DNA of 64,000 nucleotides from Caldimonas tepidiphila (GTDB taxonomy: Bacteria > Pseudomonadota > Gammaproteobacteria > Burkholderiales > Burkholderiaceae_C): positions 124,001 through 188,000 of the forward strand of contig NZ_QXMG01000001.1 in the NCBI RefSeq assembly GCF_003569765.1, written 5' to 3'. The notes below the pieces were generated by a model. The model saw only the letters and a list, made by a program, of their open reading frames with translations, ran no database searches and was not told the origin of the DNA. The first letter of the stretch is position 1. Each line of letters starts with the position of its first letter. The position numbers and the translations under genes were made by a program. Shown here one piece after another: positions 9,653 through 19,927 of the stretch.

Positions 9653-10252
9653 ATGCCGCCCCGCCCCGCCGCCACCGACCGCGCCCCGCGCCTGCAGACC
9701 CTGCCGGAGATCGAGCGGGCCTTGTGGCGGGAGCTGGAGCGCGCGGTGCACGACCGCGAGCATGCCTGGCGCACGCCGGTGCTCGCCACCGGCGGCTGCG
9801 ACGAGGTCGACGCGCGCATCGTCGTGCTGCGCGAGGCCTACCCCGAGCACCGCGAGCTGCTGATCTACACCGACGCGCGCTCGCCGAAGATGGCGCAGAT
9901 CCAGGCCCGGCCGCAGGGCGTGATGGTGATGTGGCACCCGGGCCTCGGCTGGCAGCTGCGCTGCCGCGTGCGCATCGAGCCCGAGGTCTCGGGGCTGGCG
10001 GTGTCCTCGCGCTGGGCGCAGCTGCAGCTCACGCCTGCGGCGCAGGACTACCTGTCGCCGCTGCCGCCGGGCGCCGCGCTCGACGAGGCGCCGTCGCAGC
10101 CGCCCGCCGCCCCGTCGCGCGAGCTGCCGCCACGGCACCACTTCGCGATCCTGAGCGCCCAGGTCGAGGCGATCGACTGGCTCGAGCTGCACCCCGAGGG
10201 CCCGCGCCGCGCGGCCTTCGACGCGCAGGGCGCGCGCTGGCTGCAGCCCTGA
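9653..10252 (+). CDS. Pyridoxamine 5'-phosphate oxidase-like FMN-binding protein
   Basis: 199 aa. The split-barrel flavin-binding fold is recognisable from VDARIVVLREAYPEHRELLIYTDARSPKMAQI, which resembles the phosphate/FMN-binding strands of PNPOx-type proteins (Alr4036-like subgroup), and from MVMWHPGLGWQLRCRVRIE. The C-terminal HFAILSAQVEAIDWLELHPEGPRRAAF is typical of this subgroup. It lies 19 bp after lysS, so it may share its transcript. Its substrate is unknown; a true PdxH role is not supported because the family C-terminal pyridoxal-site signature is not seen. Confidence 0.85.
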   Translation: MPPRPAATDRAPRLQTLPEIERALWRELERAVHDREHAWRTPVLATGGCDEVDARIVVLREAYPEHRELLIYTDARSPKMAQIQARPQGVMVMWHPGLGWQLRCRVRIEPEVSGLAVSSRWAQLQLTPAAQDYLSPLPPGAALDEAPSQPPAAPSRELPPRHHFAILSAQVEAIDWLELHPEGPRRAAFDAQGARWLQP

Positions 10253-10637
10253 CGCCCGCGGCCGCCGGCCCCGCTCGGGCAGCCCGCAACGCCGCCTGAG
10301 CCCGGCGGACCTTTCCCCGGCCGCCCGGCCCCGCCCTCCCGCGCCCCGCGGCCCCGACCGCTGCGCCCTTCCCGCCCGCCCCCCCGCGGCGCTGCGGCCG
10401 CTTCACGCGCCCCGGGACATGCGCCGCCAGCGAGCCCGGGCGGCCGCGACCGGCATTCCCGCTCGATCGCGCTCCCCCGCGGCATCTCCGCGCGCGTGCA
10501 TCGATATCCCACCCGCCCCGGTAGTCACCCTGATTGCGCCGCACGCGTAACGGAGCAGGCCAGTGGGCTTCCGCCGCTGGACCGCCCCTCGTCGCCGGCC
10601 CTTCTGGTCTACCTCCTCAACGCAACGAATGAGCTCA
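10253..10637. other. Non-coding interval upstream of ugd
   Basis: This 385-bp interval is strongly C-rich on the plus strand in its first two thirds and holds no reading frame with protein-family character. It should contain the ugd promoter; no convincing -35/-10 pair was found by eye. The last 100 bases are less GC-rich, which fits a promoter there. Confidence 0.5.
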
Positions 10638-11807
10638 ATGAAGATTGCGGTCGCCGGCACGGGTTACGTGGGACTGTCGAATGCGGTGCTGCTGGCGCAG
10701 CACAACCAGGTCGTCGCGCTGGACATCGATCCGGCCAAGGTGGATCTCCTGAACGACCGCTGTTCGCCGATCGTCGACGCGGAGATCGAGGACTACCTCG
10801 CGAACAAGCCCCTGGACCTGCGCGCCACGCTCGACAAGCGGGCCGCCTACGAGGGGGCCCGCTTCGTCATCATCGCGACGCCCACCGACTACGACCCGCA
10901 GACGAACTACTTCAACACGCGCTCGGTGGAATCGGTGATCCGCGACGTGATGGCCGTCAACCCGGCGGCCGTGATGGTGATCAAGTCCACCGTGCCCGTC
11001 GGCTTCACCGAGCGCATCAAGCGCGAACTCGGCTGCGACAACATCGTCTTCTCGCCGGAGTTCCTCCGCGAGGGCAAGGCGCTGCACGACAACCTGTTCC
11101 CCTCGCGCATCGTGGTCGGCGAGCGTTCCGAGCGGGCCCGGGAGTTCGCCGAACTGCTGTGCCGCGGCGCCTCGAGGCAGGACATCCCGGTGCTGCTGAC
11201 CCACAGCACCGAGGCCGAGGCGATCAAGCTGTTCGCCAACACCTATCTCGCGATGCGCGTCGCCTACTTCAACGAGCTCGACACCTACGCCGCGGTGCAC
11301 GGGCTCGACCCGCGCCAGATCATCGAAGGGGTGGGGCTCGACCCGCGCATCGGGCGCCACTACAACAACCCGTCCTTCGGCTACGGCGGCTACTGCCTGC
11401 CCAAGGACACGAAGCAGCTGCTGGCCAACTACCGGGACGTGCCGCAGAACCTGGTGCGCGCGATCGTGGAGGCCAACTCGACCCGCAAGGACTTCGTTGC
11501 GGAAGAGATCCTGCGGCGCGGACCGCGCGTCGTCGGCGTCTACCGGCTCATCATGAAGGCCGGCTCCGACAACTTCCGCGCCTCGTCCATCCAGGGCGTG
11601 ATGAAGCGCATCAAGGCCAAGGGCATCGAGATCGTCGTCTACGAGCCGGTGCTGCGCGAGCGGGAGTTCTTCCACTCGGAGGTGATGCAGGACCTCGCGG
11701 CCTTCAAGCAGCGCGCGGACGTGATCGTCGCGAACCGGATGACCGAGGAGCTGCAGGACGTGGCCGACAAGGTCTACACCCGCGACCTGTTCGGCAACGA
11801 CGCCTGA
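10638..11807 (+). CDS. ugd: UDP-glucose 6-dehydrogenase (short Ugd type)
   Basis: 389 aa, matching the short E. coli-like Ugd rather than the longer 430-470 aa form. The NAD-binding glycine motif is at the N-terminus (AGTGYVGL), the catalytic cysteine lies in [18 protein letters not shown], and the family lysine in [21 protein letters not shown]. It oxidises UDP-glucose to UDP-glucuronate for capsule, LPS or exopolysaccharide. The start could also be the ATG at 10629 (MSSMK), three codons earlier; neither has a strong Shine-Dalgarno. It is monocistronic and lies 2.7 kb from the start of the glycan operon, reading the other way, so a link to it is plausible but not shown. Confidence 0.95.
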   Translation: MKIAVAGTGYVGLSNAVLLAQHNQVVALDIDPAKVDLLNDRCSPIVDAEIEDYLANKPLDLRATLDKRAAYEGARFVIIATPTDYDPQTNYFNTRSVESVIRDVMAVNPAAVMVIKSTVPVGFTERIKRELGCDNIVFSPEFLREGKALHDNLFPSRIVVGERSERAREFAELLCRGASRQDIPVLLTHSTEAEAIKLFANTYLAMRVAYFNELDTYAAVHGLDPRQIIEGVGLDPRIGRHYNNPSFGYGGYCLPKDTKQLLANYRDVPQNLVRAIVEANSTRKDFVAEEILRRGPRVVGVYRLIMKAGSDNFRASSIQGVMKRIKAKGIEIVVYEPVLREREFFHSEVMQDLAAFKQRADVIVANRMTEELQDVADKVYTRDLFGNDA

Positions 11808-11857
11808 CGCTGCGGGCGGCTCCCTTGCAAGGGCGGGGGGGCCCGCCCCTGCCGCGC

Positions 11858-12646
11858 TCAGCGGTGCCTGAACTCCGCCTTGCGCTTGTTCAGGAAGGCA
11901 TCGGTGCCCTCCTTCTGGTCCTCGGTGCCGAACATGAAATGGAACATGCGGCGCTCGAACAGCATGCCTTCGGACAGCGGCGACTCGTAGGCGCGGTTGA
12001 CGCATTCCTTGGCCGCCAGGATCGCGACCAGCGACTGGCCGCAGATCGCGTCGGCCGCGGCGAAGGCCTCGTCGAGCAGCTTCTCCGCCGGCACCACGCG
12101 CGACACGAGGCCCGCGCGCTCGGCCTCGGCGGCGTCCATCGTGCGTGCGGTCAGCACCATGTCCATCGCCTTCGATTTGCCGACGGCGCGCGGCAGGCGC
12201 TGCGTGCCGCCGGCGCCGGGGATCAGGCCGAGCTTGATCTCGGGCTGGCCGAACTTCGCGGTGTCGGCGGCGATGACGAAGTCGCACATCATCGCCACCT
12301 CGCAGCCGCCACCGAGCGCGACGCCCGCCACCGCGCCGATCACCGGCTTGCGCACCGACTTCATCGTCTCCCAGTTGCGGGTGATGAACTCGCCGCGGAA
12401 GGCGTCGACGTGGCTGAGTTTCGCCATCTCGGAGATGTCGGCGCCGGCGGCGAAGGCTTTCTCGTTGCCGGTCAGCACGATGCAGCCGATCGAATCGTCG
12501 GCGTCGAAGGCCTTCAGCGCCGCGCCCAGCTCGTCCATCAGCTGGCCGTTGAGCGCGTTGTACTGCTTGGGCCGGTTCAGCCGGATCACGCCGACCTTCA
12601 GCGCCGCCTCGCCGCGCACTTCCGTGAGGATGGTTTCGTAGTTCAT
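11858..12646 (-). CDS. Enoyl-CoA hydratase (crotonase family)
   Basis: 262 aa. Both catalytic glutamates of true hydratases are present: in [15 protein letters not shown] and in [20 protein letters not shown]. The oxyanion-hole segment [10 protein letters not shown] is also intact. It hydrates trans-2-enoyl-CoA in beta-oxidation or phenylacetate-type pathways. The start ATG at 12646 has a good ribosome site (GAAGGAGAC, 6-14 bases upstream). It stands alone between ugd (convergent) and the M61 peptidase gene, so the pathway cannot be fixed from context. Confidence 0.95.
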   Translation of the reverse strand: MNYETILTEVRGEAALKVGVIRLNRPKQYNALNGQLMDELGAALKAFDADDSIGCIVLTGNEKAFAAGADISEMAKLSHVDAFRGEFITRNWETMKSVRKPVIGAVAGVALGGGCEVAMMCDFVIAADTAKFGQPEIKLGLIPGAGGTQRLPRAVGKSKAMDMVLTARTMDAAEAERAGLVSRVVPAEKLLDEAFAAADAICGQSLVAILAAKECVNRAYESPLSEGMLFERRMFHFMFGTEDQKEGTDAFLNKRKAEFRHR

Positions 12647-12731
12647 CTCCGTCTCCTTCTCGATGGGAATGCGCTGCACTATAAGGCGCGCGGGCGGCCC
12701 GCGCCCGCCGGCCGGGAGGCCGGCTTCCCTT

Positions 12732-14462
12732 TCAGGGACGCAGCCAGGCGGCGCGCAGCGCCAGCGCATCGCCCGCCGCTTGCGCCGCCGGCTTCAGCGC
12801 CACCGCGCCCTCCGCGTCCGCCAGCGGCGCGCCGTCGAGCCGCAGTACGCGCTGGTCGCGCGACACGAGCCACTGCAGCGGCATGCCCGCCGGCACGTAG
12901 AACGGGATCTCGTCGAGCTTGCGCAGCCGCCAGTCGTTGACCGCGAGCAGCTCGTCGCCGGCGGCGAGCCCCGCCTGCTCGGCGGCGCTGCCGCGCAGCA
13001 CCGACTTGAGCTTCACGCCGAGCGCCTCGGTGGCGCGCACGCCGAGGCGCTGCGCGACGGTGGCGGGCTCGGCCTGCCACTCCACCGCCAGCGCCGCGAG
13101 CAGCTCCCGGATCGGCAGCTCGGCGGTGCCGTGCACCCAGGCGGCGAACTCGGCCGCGTAGGAGCGCCCGCCGACATGCTCGAAGGCCGCGGCGATGTCG
13201 GCCTCGGAGACCGGGCCGCCCTGCGAGCGCTTCCACAGCACGTGCATCACCGCGTCGAGCGTGCCGCGGCCCTCGCGGCGCAGCGTCAGGTCGAAGGCCA
13301 GCGCGACGAGCGAGCCCTTGGCGTAGTAGCTCACCGTGCTGTTGGCGGTGTTCTCGTCCTGGCGGTAGTAGCGGATCCAGGCGTCGAAGCTCGCCTGCGC
13401 GACGCTCTGCACCAGCCGCCCCGGCATCGCCAGCGTGTTGTTGACGCCCTTGGCGAGCTGCTTCAGGTAGCGCGCCTCGTCGATCAGGCCGGCGCGCACG
13501 AGGAACAGGTCGTCGTAGTAGGACGTGAAGCCCTCGAAGAACCACAGCAGCCCGGTGTAGTTCTCCTGGGCGTAGTCGTAGCGCGCGAACTCGGCCGGGC
13601 GCAGGCGCTTGACGTTCCAGGTGTGGAAGTACTCGTGGCTGATCAGCCCGAGCAGCGTCAGGTAGCCCTCGCCGAGCGAGGCCTCGCCCTGGCGCGGCAG
13701 CTCGCGCCGCGCGCAGATCAGCGCGGTGCTGGCGCGATGCTCGAGGCCGCCGTAGCCGTCGTCGACCGCGTTGAGCAGGAAGACGTAGCGGCCGAAGTGC
13801 GGCGCGCGCTCGCCGTGCCAGAAGCGGATCTGCGCCTCGCAAATCTTCTGCGTGTCGCGCAGCAGCCGCTCGCCGTCGAAGTTCGGCGGCGCGCCGGCGA
13901 CGACGAACTCGTGCGGCACGCCGCAGGCGGTGAACGCGCCGCGCCAGAAGCGGCCGAGCTCGACCGGGTGGTCGACCAGCTCGTCGTAGTCGGCGGCGCG
14001 GTAGCGGCCGGCACCGTCGGCGTCGACGTCCGTCGCCGGCAGCGCGGTGGCCACCTGCCAGCCCGGCGGCAGGCCGCCGATCTCGAGCTCGTGCGGCTCG
14101 TGCTCGCGGCCCTCGGCGCGCAGGAACACGCCCGTGCCGTTGAAGAAGCCGCGCCCGGCGTCGAGGAAGGCGGCGCGCACCGAGGTGTCGAAGGCGTAGA
14201 CCTCCCAGGCGAGCTCCAGCGGCTCGGCGCCGGCGCACTCGGCCACCCAGCTCGCCTTGTCGAGCTGGCGCAGCGGCACCTCGCGGCCGCCCTGCGTCGC
14301 CGTGAGGCGCTGCAGGTGGCGCGCGAACTCGCGCACCAGGTAGCTGCCGGGGATCCACACCGGCAGCGACAGGCGCTGCTGCGCGGCGGGCTGGGACAGG
14401 GACAGCCGCACGCGGAACAGGTGCGCGTGCGTGTCGAGCGGTTCGATGCGGTAGAGGATCAT
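12732..14462 (-). CDS. M61 family metallopeptidase with C-terminal PDZ domain
   Basis: 576 aa. The zinc motif is HEYFH (about residues 272-276) inside [17 protein letters not shown], the signature of the M61 glycyl-aminopeptidase family, with a downstream glutamate in [16 protein letters not shown] domain follows near residues 475-530 ([24 protein letters not shown]). No signal peptide is evident, so it is probably cytoplasmic. The start is the ATG at 14462 (MILYRIEP), 5 bp after the DUF3429 stop, so the two genes are likely co-transcribed. The physiological substrate is unknown. Confidence 0.93.
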   Translation of the reverse strand: MILYRIEPLDTHAHLFRVRLSLSQPAAQQRLSLPVWIPGSYLVREFARHLQRLTATQGGREVPLRQLDKASWVAECAGAEPLELAWEVYAFDTSVRAAFLDAGRGFFNGTGVFLRAEGREHEPHELEIGGLPPGWQVATALPATDVDADGAGRYRAADYDELVDHPVELGRFWRGAFTACGVPHEFVVAGAPPNFDGERLLRDTQKICEAQIRFWHGERAPHFGRYVFLLNAVDDGYGGLEHRASTALICARRELPRQGEASLGEGYLTLLGLISHEYFHTWNVKRLRPAEFARYDYAQENYTGLLWFFEGFTSYYDDLFLVRAGLIDEARYLKQLAKGVNNTLAMPGRLVQSVAQASFDAWIRYYRQDENTANSTVSYYAKGSLVALAFDLTLRREGRGTLDAVMHVLWKRSQGGPVSEADIAAAFEHVGGRSYAAEFAAWVHGTAELPIRELLAALAVEWQAEPATVAQRLGVRATEALGVKLKSVLRGSAAEQAGLAAGDELLAVNDWRLRKLDEIPFYVPAGMPLQWLVSRDQRVLRLDGAPLADAEGAVALKPAAQAAGDALALRAAWLRP

Positions 14463-14467
14463 CGGTT

Positions 14468-14947
14468 TCAGACTCCGGCGGCGCCGAGGAAGCAGCACAG
14501 GCTGGCGATGGCGGTGAGGCGGAAGCGCAGCGTCAGCCAGCGCCCCATGCCCTGCTCCGGGTAGAGCTTGCGGTCCACCAGGTAGCAGGCGACGAGGGCC
14601 GCGCCGAGCACGACCAGTCCCGCGTAGGGCGGCATCACGATGCCGACCCAGCCCAGCAGCGAGGGCACGACGCCCCATGCGAAGGGCAGCGGCGAGGGCA
14701 CCGGCTGCCGGAAGGCCAGGCCCCAGTGGATGCCGCCGAGGAAGGAGACGATCAGCCCGGCATAGGCTGACAGCCCGAGCGCGGCGTAGTACTGGGACTC
14801 CGGGTCCTGGCTGGTGAGCCACACCAGCGCCGCGCCCAGCACGAAGGGGATCAGCCCGGCATGGCCGAGCTTGAGCGCGACGGGGTTCAGGGGGGGCGGG
14901 GAGTCCGGGGGACTCAGGACGGGGTCGCGGGGGGCTTCGCTGCGCAT
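14468..14947 (-). CDS. DUF3429 domain membrane protein
   Basis: 159 aa with about five hydrophobic segments after a proline-rich cytoplasmic N-terminus. The signature GGIHWGLAF sits in the middle and the C-terminal segment ends FRLTAIASLCCFLGAAGV, both typical of the DUF3429 family of inner-membrane proteins of unknown function. It is 5 bp upstream of the M61 peptidase gene in the same direction. The start ATG at 14947 (MRSEAPRD) was chosen because upstream sequence is low-complexity. No function is claimed. Confidence 0.85.
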   Translation of the reverse strand: MRSEAPRDPVLSPPDSPPPLNPVALKLGHAGLIPFVLGAALVWLTSQDPESQYYAALGLSAYAGLIVSFLGGIHWGLAFRQPVPSPLPFAWGVVPSLLGWVGIVMPPYAGLVVLGAALVACYLVDRKLYPEQGMGRWLTLRFRLTAIASLCCFLGAAGV

Positions 14948-15057
14948 CGGGCGATTGTCGCCGCAGGGGCGCGTGCGCGTGCTGCGATCGGGCGGCGGCC
15001 CTCCCCGCCGGACCGGCATGCGCGGCCCCGCCGCAGCAGGGCGGCGGGCCGGCAGCC

Positions 15058-15777
15058 TCACTTGCGCGGCGAGGCCGCCGCGGCGAGCTGCTGCTCGATC
15101 TGCTCGGTGTTGAGCGCGCCGGGCACGCGCGTGCCGTCCTGGAACACGATCGCCGGCGTGCCGGTGACACGGTGCTTGCGGCCGAGCGCGGTGTTGCGCT
15201 CCAGCGGCGTCTCGCACTTGGCCGCGGCCTCGGGCGGCAGCTTGCCCTCGAGCATCCAGTCCTGCCAGGCCTTCGTGCGGTCCTTGGCGCACCAGATGTC
15301 GCGCGACTTGGTGGTCGAGTCCGGCGACAGGATCGGGTAGAGGAAGGTGTAGACCGTGACGTCCTTGACCGCCTGCAGGTCGCGCTCGAAGCGCTTGCAG
15401 TAGCCGCAGTTCGGGTCGGCGAAGACCGCGATCTTGCGCGTGCCCTTGCCGTTCTTCCAGACGATCGCGTCCTTCAGCGGCAGCGACGCGAAGTCGATCG
15501 CGGTGAGCTTGTTGATGCGCTCCTCGGTCAGGTTGCGCTGCGTGCGCGTGTCGAGCACCTGGCCCTGGATCAGGTGGTTGCCCTCGGCGTCGCTGTAGAG
15601 CACGTCGGTGCCGAAGCGCACCTCGTAGAGCCCCTCGATCGGCGTCTTGCGCACCTCGTCGATCTTCGGCAGGTTCGGCATGCGCTCGGCCAGGTTCTTG
15701 CGCAGCACGGCCTCCTGGGCGAGGGCGGGAAGCACGGCGCAGGCCAGCAGCGCGGCGGCCAGGGTCTTGGTCAGCAT
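15058..15777 (-). CDS. dsbC: Thiol:disulfide interchange protein DsbC
   Basis: 239 aa with a cleavable signal peptide ending ALA-QEA near residue 20. An N-terminal dimerisation domain (about 21-85) is followed by a thioredoxin fold carrying the active-site CGYC at residues 124-127 and the cis-proline loop TGTPAIVF. DsbC isomerises wrong disulfides in periplasmic proteins and is kept reduced by DsbD. It lies 12 bp downstream of the UbiH-like gene in the same direction and is probably co-transcribed. The start ATG at 15777 has AAGGAT upstream. Confidence 0.95.
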   Translation of the reverse strand: MLTKTLAAALLACAVLPALAQEAVLRKNLAERMPNLPKIDEVRKTPIEGLYEVRFGTDVLYSDAEGNHLIQGQVLDTRTQRNLTEERINKLTAIDFASLPLKDAIVWKNGKGTRKIAVFADPNCGYCKRFERDLQAVKDVTVYTFLYPILSPDSTTKSRDIWCAKDRTKAWQDWMLEGKLPPEAAAKCETPLERNTALGRKHRVTGTPAIVFQDGTRVPGALNTEQIEQQLAAAASPRK

Positions 15778-15789
15778 CGAAGATCCTTG

Positions 15790-16899
15790 TCAGGTGTCGA
15801 GCGCCTGCCGGGTCAGCCAGCGCTTGATGGGGGTGAGCCGATTGACCAGACCCAGCCCGCGGTTGCGAAGTTCCCGCAGCGGCGCGTCGGGTGCCGCGAA
15901 CAGGTGCAGCAGGCCGTCGGTGACGCTGCCCATCGCCCAGGTGGGCAACGCTCGCTCGCGCTCGTAGCGGCGCAGCAGCCGCTCGTCGCCGAGGCGGCGC
16001 CAGCCCTCGCGCGTGGCCAGCACGCGCGACAGGCACTCCACGTCGGCGAGGCCCAGGTTCAGGCCCTGCCCGGCGAGCGGATGCACGACATGCGCGGCGT
16101 CGCCGAGCAGCACCCAGCCCGGCCCGCACCAGCGGTCGGCACGCGCGATCGCGAGCGGCCAGGTGCCGCGCGGCGCGCTCAGCCGCAGCCGGCCGGCCGC
16201 GCCGCCGGTGGCCTCGGTCAGCGCATCGGCGAAGGCCGCGTCGTCGAGCGCCATCAGCGCGTCGACGCGCGACTCCGGCACCGACCAGACGAGGCCGTAG
16301 GAATGTCCCGGCTGCGGCCGGTCGAAGGGCAGCAGCGCCAGCACGTCGGGCGAGCGGAACCACTGCCGCGCCACGCCCTGGTGCGGCGCGTCGGCCACCA
16401 GCCTGGCACCGATCGCGGTGTGGCCATAGGGGCGGCGGTCCCACTGCACGCCGAGCGCCTCGCGCGTCCTCGAGGCCTTGCCCTCGCACAGCGCCAGCAG
16501 CTCGGCCGAAACCTCGCCCTCGACCAGCGTGACGTGCGGCTGGAAGCGCACCGCGTGGTCGAGCACCTCCTCGAGCACGCCGGCGTCGACGATCCAGGTC
16601 AGCTCGCGCACGCCCTGCTCCCAGGCCGAGAACTCGAGCGGGCCGCCGCCGGGCACGTCGCCCTCGATGCGCATGTCGTAGACCGGCGTCGCGGCATGCG
16701 CGGGCAGCGCGTCCCAGACCTTGACGGACTGCAGCAGCGCCACCGCGCGGGCGCTCAGGGCATAGGTGCGGAGGTCCTGCGTCGCCGCGGCCGACGCCGG
16801 CGCCGACAGCGCGACCGAGAAACCGCTGCGCGCCAGCGACAGCGCGAGCGTCTTGCCGACGATGCCGCTGCCTCGGATGGCCACCTGGAAATGTTTCAT
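15790..16899 (-). CDS. FAD-dependent UbiH/UbiF-type hydroxylase
   Basis: 369 aa. The FAD-binding glycine motif is at the N-terminus (GSGIVGKTLALSLARSG) and the second flavin motif GWVLLGDAAHVVHPLAGQGLNLGL lies in the C-terminal half, both characteristic of the ubiquinone-ring hydroxylases. It probably hydroxylates a ubiquinone precursor; which ring position cannot be told from sequence alone. The start ATG at 16899 was chosen because it begins the beta-alpha-beta fold directly (MKHFQVAIRG). dsbC follows after 12 bp and the MOSC gene diverges. Confidence 0.9.
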   Translation of the reverse strand: MKHFQVAIRGSGIVGKTLALSLARSGFSVALSAPASAAATQDLRTYALSARAVALLQSVKVWDALPAHAATPVYDMRIEGDVPGGGPLEFSAWEQGVRELTWIVDAGVLEEVLDHAVRFQPHVTLVEGEVSAELLALCEGKASRTREALGVQWDRRPYGHTAIGARLVADAPHQGVARQWFRSPDVLALLPFDRPQPGHSYGLVWSVPESRVDALMALDDAAFADALTEATGGAAGRLRLSAPRGTWPLAIARADRWCGPGWVLLGDAAHVVHPLAGQGLNLGLADVECLSRVLATREGWRRLGDERLLRRYERERALPTWAMGSVTDGLLHLFAAPDAPLRELRNRGLGLVNRLTPIKRWLTRQALDT

Positions 16900-16990
16900 C
16901 GCGGGTGATTGTAGGAGCGGCGGCACAATCCGCGCGGCCGGCGTGCTCGCGCGCCCGGCCCCGACCGATCCCACTGAAGGAGACGTTCCG

Positions 16991-17860
16991 ATGATGGACA
17001 CCGAGCTGGCCCTGCGCGTCGCCGCGCTGCACCTCTATCCCGTCAAGTCCTGCGCCGGGCTGTCGCCCGACGAGGTGCGGGTGGCCGAGACCGGCTGGGA
17101 GTTCGACCGGCAGTGGATGCTGGTCGATGCCGAAGGCCGCTTCGTCACGCAGCGCGAGCTGCCGCGCATGGCGCTGGTGCGCCCGGCGCTGCTCGGCGGC
17201 GAGCTGTGGCTGCAGGCGCCGGGCATGCCGGCCCTCTACGTCTCGCTGCGGGCGCCGGGCACGCCCACGCAGGCGAGCGTCTGGGACGACCGCGTGCGCG
17301 CGGCGGACCTGGGCGAGCCGGCGGCGCGCTGGTTCAGCGAGCTGCTCGGGCGGCCGCTGCGGCTCGTGCGCTTCGAGCCGGGGCAGCGCCGGCTGAGCCC
17401 CGCGAAGTGGACCGGCGCGCTCGAGGCGCCCAACGCCTTCAGCGACGGCTTCCCGGTGCTGGTGATCTCGAGGGCCTCGCTCGACGGGCTGAATGAAAGA
17501 CTGCGCGAGCGAGGCCAAGCCCCCGTGGAGATGGCGCGCTTCCGCCCCAACCTCGTGATCGACGGGCTCGACGGCGCGCTCGACGCGCACGCCGAGGACC
17601 ACCTCGACGAGATCGCCTTCGACACGGCCGAGGGCCCGGTGCGGCTGAAGCTCGTGAAGCCCTGCCCGCGCTGCCCGATCCCGAACATCGACCCGCAGAG
17701 CGCCGAGCCCGGCCACGAGCCGCTCGACACGCTCGCCGGCTACCGCGCGGACGCGCGCGTCAAGGGCGCGATCACCTTCGGCATGAACGCGGTGATCGTC
17801 GAGGGGCTCGGGCGCACGCTGCGCGTCGGCGACACCGGGCGCGCCGACTACCACTTCTGA
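16991..17860 (+). CDS. MOSC domain protein (YcbX/mARC-like)
   Basis: 289 aa. An N-terminal MOSC_N beta-barrel domain ([16 protein letters not shown], about residues 12-27) is followed by the MOSC domain with the conserved [10 protein letters not shown] and the cysteine segment [12 protein letters not shown] near residue 225, which in mARC/YcbX supplies the molybdenum ligand. The family reduces N-hydroxylated compounds using a molybdenum cofactor. YcbX carries an extra C-terminal ferredoxin domain that is absent here, so a separate electron donor would be needed. The start ATG at 16991 has AAGGAGACG (16977-16985) upstream. Confidence 0.9.
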   Translation: MMDTELALRVAALHLYPVKSCAGLSPDEVRVAETGWEFDRQWMLVDAEGRFVTQRELPRMALVRPALLGGELWLQAPGMPALYVSLRAPGTPTQASVWDDRVRAADLGEPAARWFSELLGRPLRLVRFEPGQRRLSPAKWTGALEAPNAFSDGFPVLVISRASLDGLNERLRERGQAPVEMARFRPNLVIDGLDGALDAHAEDHLDEIAFDTAEGPVRLKLVKPCPRCPIPNIDPQSAEPGHEPLDTLAGYRADARVKGAITFGMNAVIVEGLGRTLRVGDTGRADYHF

Positions 17861-17925
17861 GCGGCGGGGCTCGCCGCCCCACCTACAATTCCGGGCTTCC
17901 CCAAAGCATTCACCGAAAGCCCGCC

Positions 17926-19020
17926 ATGAGCCTCAAATGCGGCATCGTGGGCCTGCCCAACGTCGGCAAGTCCACCCTCTTCAACGCGCTGACCAAGGCC
18001 GGCATCGCGGCCGAGAACTACCCCTTCTGCACCATCGAGCCCAACGTCGGCATCGTGGAGTTGCCCGACCCGCGCCTGCAGGCGCTGGCCGAGATCGTCA
18101 AGCCCGAGCGGATCGTGCCGGCGATCGTCGAGTTCGTCGACATCGCGGGGCTGGTGGCCGGCGCCTCCAAGGGCGAGGGCTTGGGCAACCAGTTCCTCTC
18201 GCACATCCGCGAGACCGACGCGATCGTCAACGTGGTGCGCTGCTTCGAGGACGACAACGTGATCCACGTCGCGGGCAAGGTCGATCCGATCTCCGACATC
18301 GAGGTGATCCAGACCGAGCTGTGCCTGGCCGACCTCGGCACGGTCGAGAAGAGCCTGCACCGCTACGTGAAGGCCGCGCGCTCGGGCAACGACAAGGAGG
18401 CCGCCGCGCTGGTGAAGGTGCTGGAGAAGTGCCAGGCCGCGCTGGACCAGGGCCGCCCGGTGCGCACGATCGACTTCAGCAAGGAGGAGCTGGCGATCCT
18501 CAAGCCGCTGTGCCTGATCACCGCCAAGCCCGCGATGTTCGTGGGCAACGTCGCCGAGGACGGCTTCGAGAACAACCCCTACCTCGAGCGGCTGCGCGAG
18601 TACGCCGCGGGGCAGAACGCGCCGGTGGTGGCGATCTGCGCCAAGACCGAGGCGGAGCTGGCCGAGATGAGCGACGAGGACCGCACGATGTTCCTCGCCG
18701 AGATGGGCCAGGACGAGCCGGGCTTGAACCGCCTGATCCGCGCCGGCTTCAAGCTGCTGGGCCTGCAGACCTACTTCACCGCGGGCGTGAAGGAAGTGCG
18801 CGCCTGGACGGTGCCGATCGGCGCGACCGCTCCGCAGGCCGCGGGCGTGATCCACACCGACTTCGAGCGCGGCTTCATCCGCGCGCAGACCATCGGCTTC
18901 GACGACTACATCGCCTACAAGGGCGAGCAGGGCGCGAAGGACGCGGGCAAGATGCGCGCCGAAGGCAAGGACTACGTCGTCAAGGACGGCGACGTGATGA
19001 ACTTCCTGTTCAACGTCTGA
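17926..19020 (+). CDS. ychF: Redox-regulated ribosome-associated ATPase YchF
   Basis: 364 aa, the standard length. The P-loop is GLPNVGKST (residues 8-16) in an OBG-family G domain whose G4 motif favours ATP, followed by a coiled alpha-helical insertion and a C-terminal TGS domain ([30 protein letters not shown]). YchF binds ATP, the 70S ribosome and stress-response partners. A TACAAT -10-like box lies at 17884-17889, 37 bases before the start. It is monocistronic. Confidence 0.98.
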   Translation: MSLKCGIVGLPNVGKSTLFNALTKAGIAAENYPFCTIEPNVGIVELPDPRLQALAEIVKPERIVPAIVEFVDIAGLVAGASKGEGLGNQFLSHIRETDAIVNVVRCFEDDNVIHVAGKVDPISDIEVIQTELCLADLGTVEKSLHRYVKAARSGNDKEAAALVKVLEKCQAALDQGRPVRTIDFSKEELAILKPLCLITAKPAMFVGNVAEDGFENNPYLERLREYAAGQNAPVVAICAKTEAELAEMSDEDRTMFLAEMGQDEPGLNRLIRAGFKLLGLQTYFTAGVKEVRAWTVPIGATAPQAAGVIHTDFERGFIRAQTIGFDDYIAYKGEQGAKDAGKMRAEGKDYVVKDGDVMNFLFNV

Positions 19021-19160
19021 GCAGCAAGGTCTGACCCGGCCCCCGGGCTCCATCACGCGGCCCCGTCCCGTTCCGGAGCCCCGGCCCCCCGCCCTTCCTC
19101 TGCGAACACCCGGTCTCCCGGCCGCTCCGCCTTCAGCCGGCCGCGAGACCGCGGCAGGCC

Positions 19161-19613
19161 TCAGTCGCGCAGTTCGCAGCCCTCGATGCAGCACACCTCG
19201 GCGCCGTCCTGGAACAGCACTTTCAGGGTTTCGCCGGAGCGGGCCGAGACCAGCACCCCTTCGTCGCAAGGGGTGAACTCGAGCTGCGCCATGTCCTCCT
19301 GCCTCCAGGCCCGGCCGGCGGCGCAGTTCCACCAGTCGCGCAGGATCGCCTCCTGCGCGAGCTCGACCTGCAGCTTCCATCGCTGCCGCTCGTCGGGACG
19401 CCGACTGCCTGCGGGCGCCGGCTTGTCGGCCTCGGCCCGGAAGCGCTCGATCTCCTGGCTCAAGGCGAACAGATAGCCGGCCGGCGGCTGGAGCCCCTGC
19501 CCGGCGAGCTCCCGGACCCGGTCGAGACAGTGCTCGAGCGTTGCCCGGGACGCGCCGCGCAGCTCGTAGAGCGGCGGCAGGACGGGAGGGGAACTGGACG
19601 TGTTGCGGCTCAT
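19161..19613 (-). CDS. Hypothetical protein, 150 aa
   Basis: 150 aa, mostly helical in the first two thirds (LEHCLDRVRELAGQGLQP, LFALSQEIERFRAEADKP) and then a beta-rich C-terminal part (LEFTPCDEGVLVSARSGETLKVLFQDGAEVCCIEGCELRD) with four cysteines. No signal peptide or membrane helix is present. The start is the ATG at 19613 (MSRNTSSSP); the frame stays open further upstream but without protein-like composition. I do not recognise a family. It is flanked by ychF (convergent) and phzF (divergent) and stands alone. Confidence 0.65.
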   Translation of the reverse strand: MSRNTSSSPPVLPPLYELRGASRATLEHCLDRVRELAGQGLQPPAGYLFALSQEIERFRAEADKPAPAGSRRPDERQRWKLQVELAQEAILRDWWNCAAGRAWRQEDMAQLEFTPCDEGVLVSARSGETLKVLFQDGAEVCCIEGCELRD

Positions 19614-19927
19614 GATCGGACTCGGTTGCCGTCGGTCGGGAAACGGCGCGGTGGCCGGAGACGGCCGCCCCCGCGGGCGAACCGCCGAGCGGCGTGCATC
19701 GTTCGTGCATCTCTTGTGCCGTCGGCGGGACGCCTCGCGACGGCGGTTGCGCGCTTGCGCGACGCACCGGAAGGCGAGTGTGAAGCACATCGCCATCCCG
19801 CCCCGGCCTTGGGGTCAAGCGCCGCCCGGCAGGCGGCCGCGCCCCGGCCTCCCTGGCCGATTGCGGCAGGCGACCCGGGGAACGGAGAATGCGCCTTCCG
19901 CCCTCGCGCACCCCGCCACCTCTGCCC
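19614..19927. other. Non-coding interval between divergent genes
   Basis: 314 bp between the 150-aa hypothetical gene and the PhzF gene. It must hold promoters for both directions, but I found no clear -35/-10 pair, repeat or RNA gene in it. Confidence 0.5.

Noticed and set aside
4891-9819. Very long minus-strand open frame of more than 1600 codons
   Set aside because: Only 4891-6012 has protein-family character (GT4). The rest is stop-free because of high GC and lies antisense to lysS or out of frame with the acyltransferase and flippase genes.
17861-17880. GCGGCG-GGGCT-CGCCGC hairpin after the MOSC gene
   Set aside because: No T-run follows on either strand, so a terminator call is not supported.
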